DNA of 64,000 nt from Curtobacterium aurantiacum. Its GTDB lineage: Bacteria > Actinomycetota > Actinomycetes > Actinomycetales > Microbacteriaceae. The position numbers and the translations under genes were made by a program. The stretch's first letter is position 1. The number at the start of each line of letters is the position of its first letter. Under the pieces are notes generated by a model. That model was not told the origin of the DNA. It saw only the letters and a program-made list of their open reading frames with translations, and searched no databases. The stretch spans positions 122,164 to 186,163 of the forward strand of contig NZ_JAHEWN010000006.1 in assembly GCF_018598555.1 (NCBI RefSeq), in the 5' to 3' direction. Below are positions 42,530 to 50,260 of this stretch, piece after piece.

Positions 42530-42660
42530 CCGTGCGCTGAGCCAACCGAAGTCGAACCTCCGTGCCGGTACAGGCGCAGTAGTGCGAGTCGCGCTCGCTG
42601 GCATCGCCGTCTTCGGACAGCCAGGCTCGGCGCACACCCGGGGCCGCGGAAGGACGAATC
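42519..42660 (+). pseudogene. short fragment of a TNT-fold gene on the plus strand
   Basis: The plus strand reads IRALSQPKSNLRAGTGAVVR, then VALAGIAVFGQPGSAH, a decayed match to SRSLPPTALREPSG and LVRASIVPAWFGQPGGAI of 40257-40913, with an internal deletion. It overlaps the 5' edge of the orphan TNT module on the other strand. The resemblance is weak apart from FGQPG. Confidence 0.4.
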
Positions 42661-42673
42661 GAGTGATTCGGGA

Positions 42674-43189
42674 CTAGATGCTTCCCACTTGTTTGCCCGG
42701 AGAAGACCCACTCACGATCTCGATCACCTCGGCGAGCGAACGCGCCCGGACCCAAGCGAGCCGGTAGACCAGAGACCACTCGATGTCGGAGAGCGTTCGC
42801 ACGATGTGTTCCACACCGTCGATGTGCCACCGAAGCTCTCTGTCTGAGTTCTCCTCAATCAGGTCAACTCCTGCCGGCGTCGTCGCCTTCCCGTCGAACC
42901 ACGGCGCATCGTTTCGGACTTCACCTTCTCGCACCAAGACGTAGCGCTCGGCATCCACCAAACAGCTGAACCACGCGAGAGACCAAATGCTCCCCTTGTC
43001 ACGAATCTCGAACTTGTACCCAGAGCCGTCGACAGTAATCCTGAAAGCGGTCTCCGGTGTGCCGTACTCGAAAACGATCCGGTCATCGCGCTTGATGCCG
43101 GGTATCGAAGAGAGGTCCGGCGATTCATTGCCCACGAACGCTCCGAGCAGATCGGCGTCAGCTCGCTGAAGGCCAGTCTGGTCAATCAA
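42674..43189 (-). CDS. probable immunity protein (Imm61-like pattern)
   Basis: A protein of 171 residues, TTG start at 43189. The pattern FEYGTPETAFRITVDGSGYK, WSLAWFSCLVDAERYVLVRE, APWFDG, LRWHIDGVEHIV and YRLAWVRARSLAEVIEIV resembles immunity proteins of the Imm61 type, with strands, a DAERY helix and a C-terminal RARS helix. This is recalled from family patterns and weakly supported. No signal peptide or membrane segment is present. A decayed copy lies at 40950-41024. Confidence 0.55.
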   Translation of the reverse strand: MIDQTGLQRADADLLGAFVGNESPDLSSIPGIKRDDRIVFEYGTPETAFRITVDGSGYKFEIRDKGSIWSLAWFSCLVDAERYVLVREGEVRNDAPWFDGKATTPAGVDLIEENSDRELRWHIDGVEHIVRTLSDIEWSLVYRLAWVRARSLAEVIEIVSGSSPGKQVGSI

Positions 43190-43260
43190 GCGTGAAAGCC
43201 CTTCTCGTCATCGACGGCAGAATTCCTTGGTCAGGTCTGCCCCGCAGCATCGTCATCGCA
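43190..43260. repeat. direct repeat, copy 2 (copy 1 at 41025-41095)
   Basis: This copy joins the start of the immunity-like gene (43189, minus) to a TNT-fold fragment (43263, plus). On the plus strand it can be read as KALLVIDGRIPWSGLPRSIV and in copy 1 as KALLVIDRRIPSLGLPRSIG, so it may be the worn start of a gene, or a recombination junction. Confidence 0.7.
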
Positions 43261-43262
43261 CG

Positions 43263-43400
43263 GAGAACGTCCTCGTTCACGCCCAGATCACACTCCCCTG
43301 GTTCGGGCAGCCCAGCGGCGCGGTCCGCTTCTCGATCGCGTAGACGATCCGCGATCTGCTCGTCAGCGGCGCGCTGCAGAGGATCGTCGTTCAGGACTGA
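43263..43400 (+). pseudogene. C-terminal fragment of a TNT-fold gene with an in-frame stop
   Basis: The plus strand reads ENVLVHAQITLPWFGQPSGA, then VRFSIA, a stop, and TIRDLLVSGALQRIVVQD up to a stop at 43400. This aligns with the end of 34159-34800 and 40257-40913 (PWFEQPGGALRFQIAD, IRDLLVEGSLRRI). The internal stop and the lack of about 170 upstream residues make it non-functional. Confidence 0.65.
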
Positions 43401-43434
43401 ACGGACGACCGCGCCTCGTGCCGAGAGGCCGGAG

Positions 43435-43785
43435 TCAATCGGGAAGCGCAGGCTCGGCGAATGCTCGCCGGGAATCGGTCTCGAGCGCGCACTGCTCGAT
43501 GCGGTCCACGGGAACACGCGCCACCGTTGCGAACGGCAACGAAACGACCCCTCCCGAACCCGGCACGGAGCGGGGCGCCTGCGCCGTCCACGGGAGCACG
43601 TTCAACGTGGACTCGACCGTCGACGTCATGCCAGCGGGAAGCTCCTCGGGGTGATCGATGCAGCCAGTGGGCGCGTTCGAGGTCAGTTCGATCTCGGGTG
43701 ACACCAGCAGCAGAGGACGCGATTCGACGCGCAGCATCGTCACCGTCTCCGTCTCTGAACACGACATCTGTCCAGGACCGCGAGC
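43435..43785 (-). pseudogene. frameshifted copy of the TNT-immunity gene
   Basis: Read leftwards, one frame gives SWTDVVFRDGDGDDAARRIA and ERAHWLH. After a frame change near 43655 another gives DHPEELPAGMTSTVESTLNV and FATVARVPVDRIEQCALETD, ending RRAFAEPALPD. Both halves match 41484-42014 (WTGVVFEAGEDAARRIA, RPEELPDGM, RRAF). The 5' third is missing. It sits directly behind the intact immunity gene. Confidence 0.65.
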
Positions 43786-43842
43786 ACCTCGAGGCACGGT
43801 ATTGCGGCGTAGTCCGATGGATCAGCGGCACGACGGAGTCGT

Positions 43843-44382
43843 TCAGCGCGAAGCAGCGGACGCCGCGGCCGCGAACGCCGAGCGGGCGTCGAGCTGGAGC
43901 GCGCACTCTTCGATCTGGTCCAGCGGCACCCGTGCCACGGCCGAGAACTGCACCGCATGGGCCTCCGGGAGAGCGCCGCCGAAACGGACTCGGTGTTCCG
44001 TTCCCGATGCGCTCCAGGTGAGGAGAACACCGGCGCCGTTTTGCTCGATAGTGAACCCTTCGGGGAGTTCGTGCTCTTCGTCGGGAAGCCAATGTGCGAT
44101 CGGCAGACCACGAGCTTCGCGAATGTACCCACTCGCGTCCGCGACGATCCACAATTCCGCGTCCGTGGCCGACCCGAACCGTGTGCCGGTCAGGGCGCCA
44201 CGCCCCCGGTCTCCACGCCACTCCTCGACCGACGTGCCGGACACCGAGTACCGCTGCAGTGTCTCGTGATCGCCGAACTGCACCCTTCGCGGTTCACACG
44301 TGACGAGGTCGTTTCCGGCACGCAGCAGGACGTCCTCGAGGTACTGGAGGTCGGCGAACTCGCCTGGTTCACTGTCGGTCAA
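43843..44382 (-). CDS. probable immunity (antitoxin) protein of the TNT toxin
   Basis: A soluble acidic protein of 179 residues that starts at a TTG overlapping the toxin stop by four bases (TTGA). It has an N-terminal helix LEDVLLRAGNDLVTCEPRRV, strands QFGDHETLQRYSVSGTSVEE, GRGALTGTRFGSATDAELWI, PEGFTIEQNG, and the conserved end VARVPLDQIEECALQLDARS followed by an Ala-rich tail. The translational overlap with the toxin is the normal arrangement for an immunity protein. In M. tuberculosis the gene after cpnT likewise encodes the antitoxin IFT of about this size. Relatives and remnants occur at 39120, 41484 and 43435. Confidence 0.72.
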   Translation of the reverse strand: MTDSEPGEFADLQYLEDVLLRAGNDLVTCEPRRVQFGDHETLQRYSVSGTSVEEWRGDRGRGALTGTRFGSATDAELWIVADASGYIREARGLPIAHWLPDEEHELPEGFTIEQNGAGVLLTWSASGTEHRVRFGGALPEAHAVQFSAVARVPLDQIEECALQLDARSAFAAAASAASR

Positions 44383-46616
44383 CTCAGGATTCCCAATCTC
44401 TTGAGGTCGGTGACGGAAACGAACTCAATCGGATCGCCCGGCTTGAAGAACCGCACCTGCAGTCCACCGCCAGGGTGCCCGAAAGCCGGAGCGATCTCGC
44501 TCACCTCGATCTTCAGTCCCTTTCCTTCGAACGCAGCGGCATCAAAGTCGAACGTCGAGTACTTGTCGCTGAGGTTGGACGGCGGCAACGCTCGCTCTTC
44601 GAATGACGTCCCGGGGAACGAGAGGAATTCGCCCTTGTCCGCACCGAGCCGGTCCAACTGCGACCCGTACTGCTGCACGAACAACTGCGGATCCGTCCAG
44701 TCGACGCGATGGCCGGCAACAGCTCCCGCGTTGCCCGGGTACTCCGGCGCGTACGACTGCCACTCCTCGTTCCAGTCGATGTACCGGTCTTCCCAGCCGT
44801 CCCGCGTGAGGTAGTTGCCGTCGGCGTCCTTGCCGTACAGGCCGTTCGGATTGCCCCAGTCGTCGACGAGAGCGCGCACTTCGTCGCTCATCCCCGCGCC
44901 CTTGTACGTCGGGTCGTCAGGAGCTCGGTAGTTCTCACCGAGCTCGTCGAGGTGGAGGTGCGGCTCGCCGTAGTCGGGCCGCTCGGCATCGCCCCGGGCC
45001 GACTCGTCACGCTCCCAGCCGGGACCACTGGGATCGTCGGCGAACACCGGGTCCGTCGAACGGTCGGAGTGGTGCGGGGGCGGAGTCCCGGGCTCGTCGT
45101 GCCCGTCGCCGTCCGGCCGACCACCACCGGCGCCGTGATCGGCATCCGTGCCGTGGCCCGAGCCACCGTGCCCGGCCGAGTCGCCCCCGTGCCCTGCACC
45201 GCCGTGCGACCCCGACGTCGAACCGCCGTCGCCTGTCGCCGTCTCGCCGTGCCCACCGGCCCCCACGAGCGCCGGCTCCCGCTCCGGCGCGTGCACCGTC
45301 GCATCGCCGCCGTCGGCCCGCGCGTTCGCGTCGCTCCCCGCACGCACGTCCGTGTCCGCCTCGGTCCGAGCAGGCGGCACCTCGACGTCGGTGTCGCCGT
45401 GCCGTCCGTGCAGAAAGTCGTCGAGCCCGGTCTTGAAGTCGGCGAGTCGCCCAGTCGACCCGACGGCGTCGTCACCGACACCCTTCGTCATGATCGTCTT
45501 GAGCTCATCGAGCCTCGGCAGCACCTTGGTCAGGCCCTTCGAGACCCACGCACCGGCATCGACGAGGTCGAGGAACTTCCCCGCCTTGCCGACGGCCCCC
45601 GCGACTTCGCCGACCTTGCCGACGGCGCCGAGCTTGCCCGCTTGCCCGGCGATCGGGACGGCGATCGAGCCGATCCCCCACAGCGCCTGTCCGGCGGCGC
45701 GACCAGGGTCCCTGCCCCATTCGTCCCAACCGACCGTCGCCTTTCCCACCTGGGTCCACGCCTCGAGCTGGAGGTCGCGGTCCTTCTGCATGGTCTTCAT
45801 GTTGAAGCCCGTGAGCGCGAGGACCCCACTCCACGACGTCGCTGCGGTCTCCAGGTGGAAGCCCGTGCCGTCCACACCGACGAGGGTGCCCAGCCCCTTC
45901 ACTGTGCCCCAGATGCCGTCGACGACGACGCCCTTGAGCATGTTCGGCAGGAAGTCGGCGGTCTTCTCGGAGCACGATTCGTTCCGCTCCGACGCGGTCC
46001 CCCACGGCAGCTTCGTGCCGGCGGGCAGTTTTTCGTACCCGTAGGCGAGGACGTCGTCCGAGCCGCTGCCGCTCATCGCGTGCAGCGGTTGCAAGCCTGA
46101 CAGCCCACGGATGGTGTTCGCGCAGGAGCGCTCGGCGGCCTGGTACGCCACCACCTGCGCGGCGACGCCGTTGATGATCGCGTTGTTCTCGTCGGTGAGG
46201 GTCTCGTCCTGGTCCCAGGACTCGACGATCGCGCTGTTGCCGTACTCGGTCTTCGCCGTCTTCGGGGTGAACGCGTCGACGTCGCGGTGCAGCTGCTCGG
46301 CGCGCGTGACGTACGCCTTGAGCGCGGCGACGATCGGCGTGACCTCGGTGACGAACGTGTCGAGCGCCTTCGCCGCGGTGTCCAGGTCGTCGCCGAACGT
46401 CGTGCCCTGGGGCCCGATGGGTGTCATCACCGCGAAGAGTTCCTGGTCGCTCGGGCCCTCGTAGGAACCGGAGATGCCGCTCCAGGCGGTGACGATGTCG
46501 GCCGTGCCGTCGCGGACGGCGGACGCGACGGTCCGCAGCGAAGCGGCACCACTCGTGATCGCCTCGAGTTGGACGTCCGTGTACGGGATGGCTCCCGTCT
46601 TGACGACGCCGGTCAC
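44379..46616 (-). CDS. type VII-secreted polymorphic toxin with C-terminal TNT (NAD+ glycohydrolase) domain
   Basis: A protein of 745 residues with three parts. Residues 1-180 are helical and WXG/LXG-like, with no signal peptide. Residues about 180-430 contain Gly/Ala/Val-rich hydrophobic helices (GSIAVPIAGQAGKLGAVGK), and 430-590 is a Gly/His/Asp-rich linker. The C-terminus is a TNT domain with LDRLGADKGEFLSFPGTSFE near 655, ERALPPSNL, and IAPAFGHPGGGLQVRF near 710, keeping the Arg and Gln motif residues of active TNT domains. It should hydrolyse NAD+ in a target cell. The GTG start overlaps the upstream gene by four bases, and the immunity gene overlaps the stop. Export through the neighbouring EccC/EccD system is inferred from position and the N-terminal fold. 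Confidence 0.8.
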   Translation of the reverse strand: MTGVVKTGAIPYTDVQLEAITSGAASLRTVASAVRDGTADIVTAWSGISGSYEGPSDQELFAVMTPIGPQGTTFGDDLDTAAKALDTFVTEVTPIVAALKAYVTRAEQLHRDVDAFTPKTAKTEYGNSAIVESWDQDETLTDENNAIINGVAAQVVAYQAAERSCANTIRGLSGLQPLHAMSGSGSDDVLAYGYEKLPAGTKLPWGTASERNESCSEKTADFLPNMLKGVVVDGIWGTVKGLGTLVGVDGTGFHLETAATSWSGVLALTGFNMKTMQKDRDLQLEAWTQVGKATVGWDEWGRDPGRAAGQALWGIGSIAVPIAGQAGKLGAVGKVGEVAGAVGKAGKFLDLVDAGAWVSKGLTKVLPRLDELKTIMTKGVGDDAVGSTGRLADFKTGLDDFLHGRHGDTDVEVPPARTEADTDVRAGSDANARADGGDATVHAPEREPALVGAGGHGETATGDGGSTSGSHGGAGHGGDSAGHGGSGHGTDADHGAGGGRPDGDGHDEPGTPPPHHSDRSTDPVFADDPSGPGWERDESARGDAERPDYGEPHLHLDELGENYRAPDDPTYKGAGMSDEVRALVDDWGNPNGLYGKDADGNYLTRDGWEDRYIDWNEEWQSYAPEYPGNAGAVAGHRVDWTDPQLFVQQYGSQLDRLGADKGEFLSFPGTSFEERALPPSNLSDKYSTFDFDAAAFEGKGLKIEVSEIAPAFGHPGGGLQVRFFKPGDPIEFVSVTDLKRLGILS

Positions 46617-46996
46617 CGATCGAACATCCCGTCGAACGCGCGGAAGTCGCCGTTGGTGGACGCCGTGACGGCGTTCGCCTGCACTGTCGCAGCACCCATC
46701 TCGTCGTCGCCGTCGACGATGGCACGTGTCGCGCCGGCAGCACCGTACAGCGATGCCTGGATCCGGTTCTGGATCCCCGTCAGTGTGGCCTGCCGGTGCT
46801 CGAAGAACCCGGCGAGCGCCTCACCGATCACCTGTGACTGTGCTGCCGTCGCGGCGTCCTGCACGACTTCTCCGACGCCGTGGATGGATCCGTCCGCGGA
46901 TCCGCCCAGGGCGTTGTTCATCGTCGTGGTCTTGGTCGACACGTCCGTGAGCACGGCCTCGACCCCGGCGGGGTCGACCCGCCATCCGTCGACCAC
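46613..46996 (-). CDS. WXG100-like partner protein of the toxin
   Basis: A mostly helical protein of 127 residues from a GTG at 46996 (VVDGWRVDPAGVEAVLTDVS). It begins with a GWRV motif like DUF6507/EspA-type small proteins and ends NGDFRAFDGMFDR. It overlaps the toxin start by four bases and follows the WXG100 gene by one base, so the three are one translational unit. A chaperone or co-secreted partner role is likely for this position but is inference. Confidence 0.65.
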   Translation of the reverse strand: MVDGWRVDPAGVEAVLTDVSTKTTTMNNALGGSADGSIHGVGEVVQDAATAAQSQVIGEALAGFFEHRQATLTGIQNRIQASLYGAAGATRAIVDGDDEMGAATVQANAVTASTNGDFRAFDGMFDR

Positions 46997-46997
46997 G

Positions 46998-47315
46998 TCA
47001 GCCGATGTTGCCGACGGCCGACTTCGCCTTGCTGATGGCCGACTGCGCCGACTCGTCGTTCGACTGCAGCGATGCACGCAGCGTCGCGATGATCTGCTTG
47101 ACCTCGCCGGCGACGGTGTTCCACCGCTGTTCCTTGGCGTGGTACTCGTCCGAGACGCCGTCGGCCTGGTAGTCGGCCATGGCCGCCTTCACGTCCGAGT
47201 CACGCTGCGCGATGAGCGACTCGAGCTGAGCCGCCACGGCGTTGAAGTTGTCCTGCGCGTTCTGCGAGGCCGCGACGTCGTAGTCGCGACGGTCTGCCTG
47301 GTTGCCACCGCTCAT
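46998..47315 (-). CDS. WXG100 family protein
   Basis: A helical-hairpin protein of 105 residues (YDVAASQNAQDNFNAVAAQL; LESLIAQRDSDVKAAMADYQ; KEQRWNTVAGEVKQIIATLR) with RW instead of a strict WxG between the helices, as in many actinobacterial ESX substrates. The ATG has a GAGGGAGAG upstream. It lies 29 bases after the other WXG100-like gene and probably forms a heterodimer with it. Confidence 0.7.
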   Translation of the reverse strand: MSGGNQADRRDYDVAASQNAQDNFNAVAAQLESLIAQRDSDVKAAMADYQADGVSDEYHAKEQRWNTVAGEVKQIIATLRASLQSNDESAQSAISKAKSAVGNIG

Positions 47316-47344
47316 GGTGTTCTCTCCCTCTCCCCGAAGATCCG

Positions 47345-47680
47345 TCAGGCGCGGCCGCTGAAGCGGGCCGCGTCGAAGTTCGAGCTGCCCTCGAGCGAGC
47401 TCGTGGACTGCGCCATGTCCTGGTCGCCTTCCTGGAACGAACGATCCATGCCCGAGATGCCCTGCAGCACGCTCGCGAGCGCACCGTTGAGCTCGTTGGC
47501 GATGGTGTCGGTCTCGGCCTTGAAACGGTCGAAGGCCTGTCGACCGGCACCGTTGAAACGACCCTGCAGCGGCTCGGCCGAGTCGGCCAGCTTGCGGACG
47601 AGCGTCCCCAGGTCGCCCGACGCTCCGGACGTCTGCTTGGTCAGGTTGGTGAGGACCTGAGCCCCCATGGCGAACTTCAT
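47345..47680 (-). CDS. WXG100 / ESAT-6-like protein
   Basis: A helical protein of 111 residues: LTKQTSGASGDLGTLVRKLA, then PLQGRFNGAGRQAFDRFKAE with FNGAGRQAF in the place of the WxG turn, and a second helix LNGALASVLQGISGMDRSFQ. It starts the substrate operon (WXG100, WXG100, partner, toxin, immunity), divergent from the secretion-machinery operon 130 bases away. ATG with AAGGGGA upstream. Confidence 0.75.
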   Translation of the reverse strand: MKFAMGAQVLTNLTKQTSGASGDLGTLVRKLADSAEPLQGRFNGAGRQAFDRFKAETDTIANELNGALASVLQGISGMDRSFQEGDQDMAQSTSSLEGSSNFDAARFSGRA

Positions 47681-47809
47681 CGCACATCCCCTTCGTCGTT
47701 TCCCCCACCCCGAACGGGTGACAGCGAATACTCGCAGCGTAGACCACGACGGCGACGCGCGTCACCCCCGGCTTCTGACATGATCGGACGTGCCGATGGG
47801 AGGTGAGGC

Positions 47810-48892
47810 ATGTCGTCGTTCGTGGTCGAGACCGTCGTCCCCGTGATGACCTGTGGTCGATGCGGGGTCGCGTCGAGCCAGGGGCAGCGCTTCTGCACCG
47901 ACTGCGGCGCACTCCTCGGTCGCACGGTCGCCTCCACCGAGTACGACCCACTGCAGGGCGTCGCCACGGCCCCGGCCGGTTCTGTCCTCCTCGCCCGACT
48001 GGTGGACGTCGTCGTCTGCCTGCTCGGCGGTGCCGCCGGCGCCGCCCTCCTCTTCCTCGCCCACACCGCGGTCCCCTCCTCCGACCCCGTGGGCACCGCC
48101 GTCGCCGGAGCCGTCGCCGGGCTCGTCGTGACGACCGTGATCGTGGCGATGCGCGCCTCCAGGACCGGTCGCGGGCCGGGTGGGTTGCTCCTCGGTACCC
48201 GCGTCGTCGACGTCGACGACGCGCTGCCCGCCGGGCCCGTCCGACAGCTCGCCCGCCTCGGTGGCCGTCGGCACCGGCGTGCGCCCGGAGCCGGCCCGTG
48301 GGCCGCGGCGACGGGCACGCTGACCGCGGCGCTGAACCGCGGACGTGAGCCGCTCGACCCCGCCGTGCCTGCGCTCGGCACTGCGTTCGGCGCCGCCGCG
48401 TCGGCGGGTGTCCGTCCCGGGTCGACCCCACTGCCGGGAGGCGCGGTGCAGGCCGGTCTCGACGCCACCCGTCGTGCGGGGTTCGGTCCCACCCCCGCGG
48501 CCGGGTTCGCGGCAGTGCCCACGCCGACCGCACCGGTGGCCGACGACTCCGTACCGCCCGACGCGGTCGTCCTGCGGTTCGACTCCGGCGCCGTGCACTG
48601 GTTCGGCGGAACCTGCGTGATCGGCCGGAACCCCGAGGCGGAGCCCGGTATCGCGACGATCGCGGTGCCGGACCTGTCGCGCACGCTCTCGAAGACGCAC
48701 GTCGCCCTCGTGCAGGCCGGCGGAGTCGTCGTGCTCCGCGACCTCGGTTCGACCAACGGCACCTCGGTGGTCCGTCCGGACTCCTCGTTCGAGGACCTCG
48801 TCCCCGGCGTGGACCTGCCCGTGCCCACCGGCTCGACGGTCCGGATCGGCGACCACGCGTTCGTGGTCGCCCGGGTCGGGGCCGCGACGTGA
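47810..48892 (+). CDS. zinc-ribbon, RDD membrane and FHA domain protein of the ESX locus
   Basis: The product has 360 residues. An N-terminal zinc ribbon (Cys15, Cys18, Cys29, Cys32) is followed by an RDD-type membrane part with two helices (residues about 58-115; SVLLARLVDVVVCLLGG), an Ala/Pro/Gly-rich linker and a C-terminal FHA domain (about 255-355) with VIGRNPEAE, LSRTLSKTHVAL and LRDLGSTNGTSV, the full phosphothreonine-binding set. FHA domains feed phosphorylation signals into type VII secretion. It is the first machinery gene, with a GGAGG eight bases before the ATG. It overlaps the next gene by four bases. Confidence 0.85.
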   Translation: MSSFVVETVVPVMTCGRCGVASSQGQRFCTDCGALLGRTVASTEYDPLQGVATAPAGSVLLARLVDVVVCLLGGAAGAALLFLAHTAVPSSDPVGTAVAGAVAGLVVTTVIVAMRASRTGRGPGGLLLGTRVVDVDDALPAGPVRQLARLGGRRHRRAPGAGPWAAATGTLTAALNRGREPLDPAVPALGTAFGAAASAGVRPGSTPLPGGAVQAGLDATRRAGFGPTPAAGFAAVPTPTAPVADDSVPPDAVVLRFDSGAVHWFGGTCVIGRNPEAEPGIATIAVPDLSRTLSKTHVALVQAGGVVVLRDLGSTNGTSVVRPDSSFEDLVPGVDLPVPTGSTVRIGDHAFVVARVGAAT

Positions 48893-49998
48893 ACCCGCTC
48901 CGCCGCGACACGTCGGAGGACGGCCGCCCGGTCGCGAAGCACCCGCTCCTCGATTCGGCGGGTGACGGCAGCATCCGCTACGAGACCCGTGCGGGGATCG
49001 TGCGGCTCGGACGCGCCCAGGCCGACCTGCTCGCCACCGCGGCAGGCGAGGGCGCCCGACCGATCCTCGTGACCGACGGCCTGTCCGTGGTCACCGAGGC
49101 CTTCCGCCAGGCCTTGCTCGACGCCGGGGGCGCCTGGGTCGTCCGCGGCGACGACGGCCTCCGCAACGGGCTCGACGGCGGACGGCTCGACGACTTCACG
49201 GACGCGGTCCGCACCGGACCGCCGATCTCGGTGCAGGACGTCGCCGTCGGGTACCTGCGCCCCTGGGCTCCCACGGCGGACCAGCTCGTCGTCTCGGTGT
49301 CCGTCCGGCACCGGGCGGCGGACGAGACCGTCCTCGGCGCCACCACGGAGCTCCTCGCGACGGAACTCGCCGGGGCGGCGCCGACCGGGTGGGGCACGCA
49401 CGAGCCAGCGGGTCGCGGGTGGGACCGCCGCACGCTCACCGAGGCCGCTCGCTCGCGGATGCCCGACCCCACGCGGTTCCTCGCCGTCGGTTCGCCCGAC
49501 GCCCCCCTCGCGGTGACGATCACGGCGCAGCGCACCGAGCACGGCGTCGAGGAACTCACCACCGGGCTGCTCGCGGTCGGTGCACTCGGGGACACCGTCT
49601 CCGAGATGCGGGTCGCCGCCGTCCCGCAGGTGCTCGGGCGGCTCGCCACGACGCAACTGCCGCTCTTCGCCCTGGTGCTCCGGCGCCAGGGCCGGGCGGA
49701 CCTCGCGCAGGCGCCGCGTCTGTCCCCGCCCCCGCTGCCGGTCGCGATGCTCCTCGGTGCGCCGGCGGTCCGGCAGCTCGACCTCGACGTCGAGGCGATG
49801 CGCGACCGCTTCGGCGCCGTCATCGCCGGACGACCGCGGATCCCGGCGCTCGTGCTGCCCTTCGGGCGGCAGCAGGACCGCAACCCGGTCGACGAGCTGG
49901 CCGACGTCGTCGACCACATCGGGCGCGACCGCGTCGCCGACGCCGTGGGGATGGACGACCGGACGAGGGAGCAGGTGCAGCGTGCCGCGGAACAGTGA
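48889..49998 (+). CDS. DUF6177-like protein of the ESX locus
   Basis: A soluble protein of 369 residues beginning with GTG in an overlap with the FHA gene stop. The middle contains PTADQLVVSVSVRHRAADET and GWGTHEPAGRGWDRRTLTEA, a pattern I associate with DUF6177 proteins that recur beside actinobacterial EccC genes. No signal peptide or membrane helix is seen. Its conserved place in the operon suggests a cytoplasmic part or chaperone of the secretion system; the function is unknown. Confidence 0.65.
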   Translation: MNPLRRDTSEDGRPVAKHPLLDSAGDGSIRYETRAGIVRLGRAQADLLATAAGEGARPILVTDGLSVVTEAFRQALLDAGGAWVVRGDDGLRNGLDGGRLDDFTDAVRTGPPISVQDVAVGYLRPWAPTADQLVVSVSVRHRAADETVLGATTELLATELAGAAPTGWGTHEPAGRGWDRRTLTEAARSRMPDPTRFLAVGSPDAPLAVTITAQRTEHGVEELTTGLLAVGALGDTVSEMRVAAVPQVLGRLATTQLPLFALVLRRQGRADLAQAPRLSPPPLPVAMLLGAPAVRQLDLDVEAMRDRFGAVIAGRPRIPALVLPFGRQQDRNPVDELADVVDHIGRDRVADAVGMDDRTREQVQRAAEQ

Positions 49999-50260
49999 CT
50001 CGATCCTGCTGGAGAGCGTCTCGACGCACCGCCGACGACTCCGGCAGGCGTTCGTGCTCGGGCGCCTCGCCGACCGCCGTCTGGTGAACGACAACGTCAA
50101 GCGGTTCATCGGCAGCGTGGTGCTCGCCGCGGTCGTGGGGGTCGGGTGCCTCGGGTACTCCTTCGTCACGAACGCGCTCGCACAGCAGGCCGCCCAGCAG
50201 CAGGCGCAGCAGACACCGCGACCGGTGCCGACCACGCAACCCCAGCAGGAGACCAATTGA
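49982..50260 (+). CDS. small single-pass membrane protein of the ESX locus
   Basis: A protein of 92 residues from a GTG at 49982, inside the end of the previous gene. A basic cytoplasmic part (THRRRLRQAFVLGRLADRRL) precedes one transmembrane helix (residues about 45-68; VVLAAVVGVGCLGYSFVTNA) and a Gln/Pro/Thr-rich external tail. The layout, a short cytoplasmic anchor, one helix and an external part, resembles the N-terminus of EccB, but the large periplasmic domain is absent. It may be a reduced EccB replacement; there is no sequence match to prove this. Confidence 0.65.
   Translation: MPRNSDSILLESVSTHRRRLRQAFVLGRLADRRLVNDNVKRFIGSVVLAAVVGVGCLGYSFVTNALAQQAAQQQAQQTPRPVPTTQPQQETN

Noticed and set aside
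43391..44221. A 276-codon minus-strand frame over the immunity genes
   Set aside because: Its middle contains the frameshifted immunity pseudogene, but the rest is the wrong frame of the intact immunity gene; it is not one protein.
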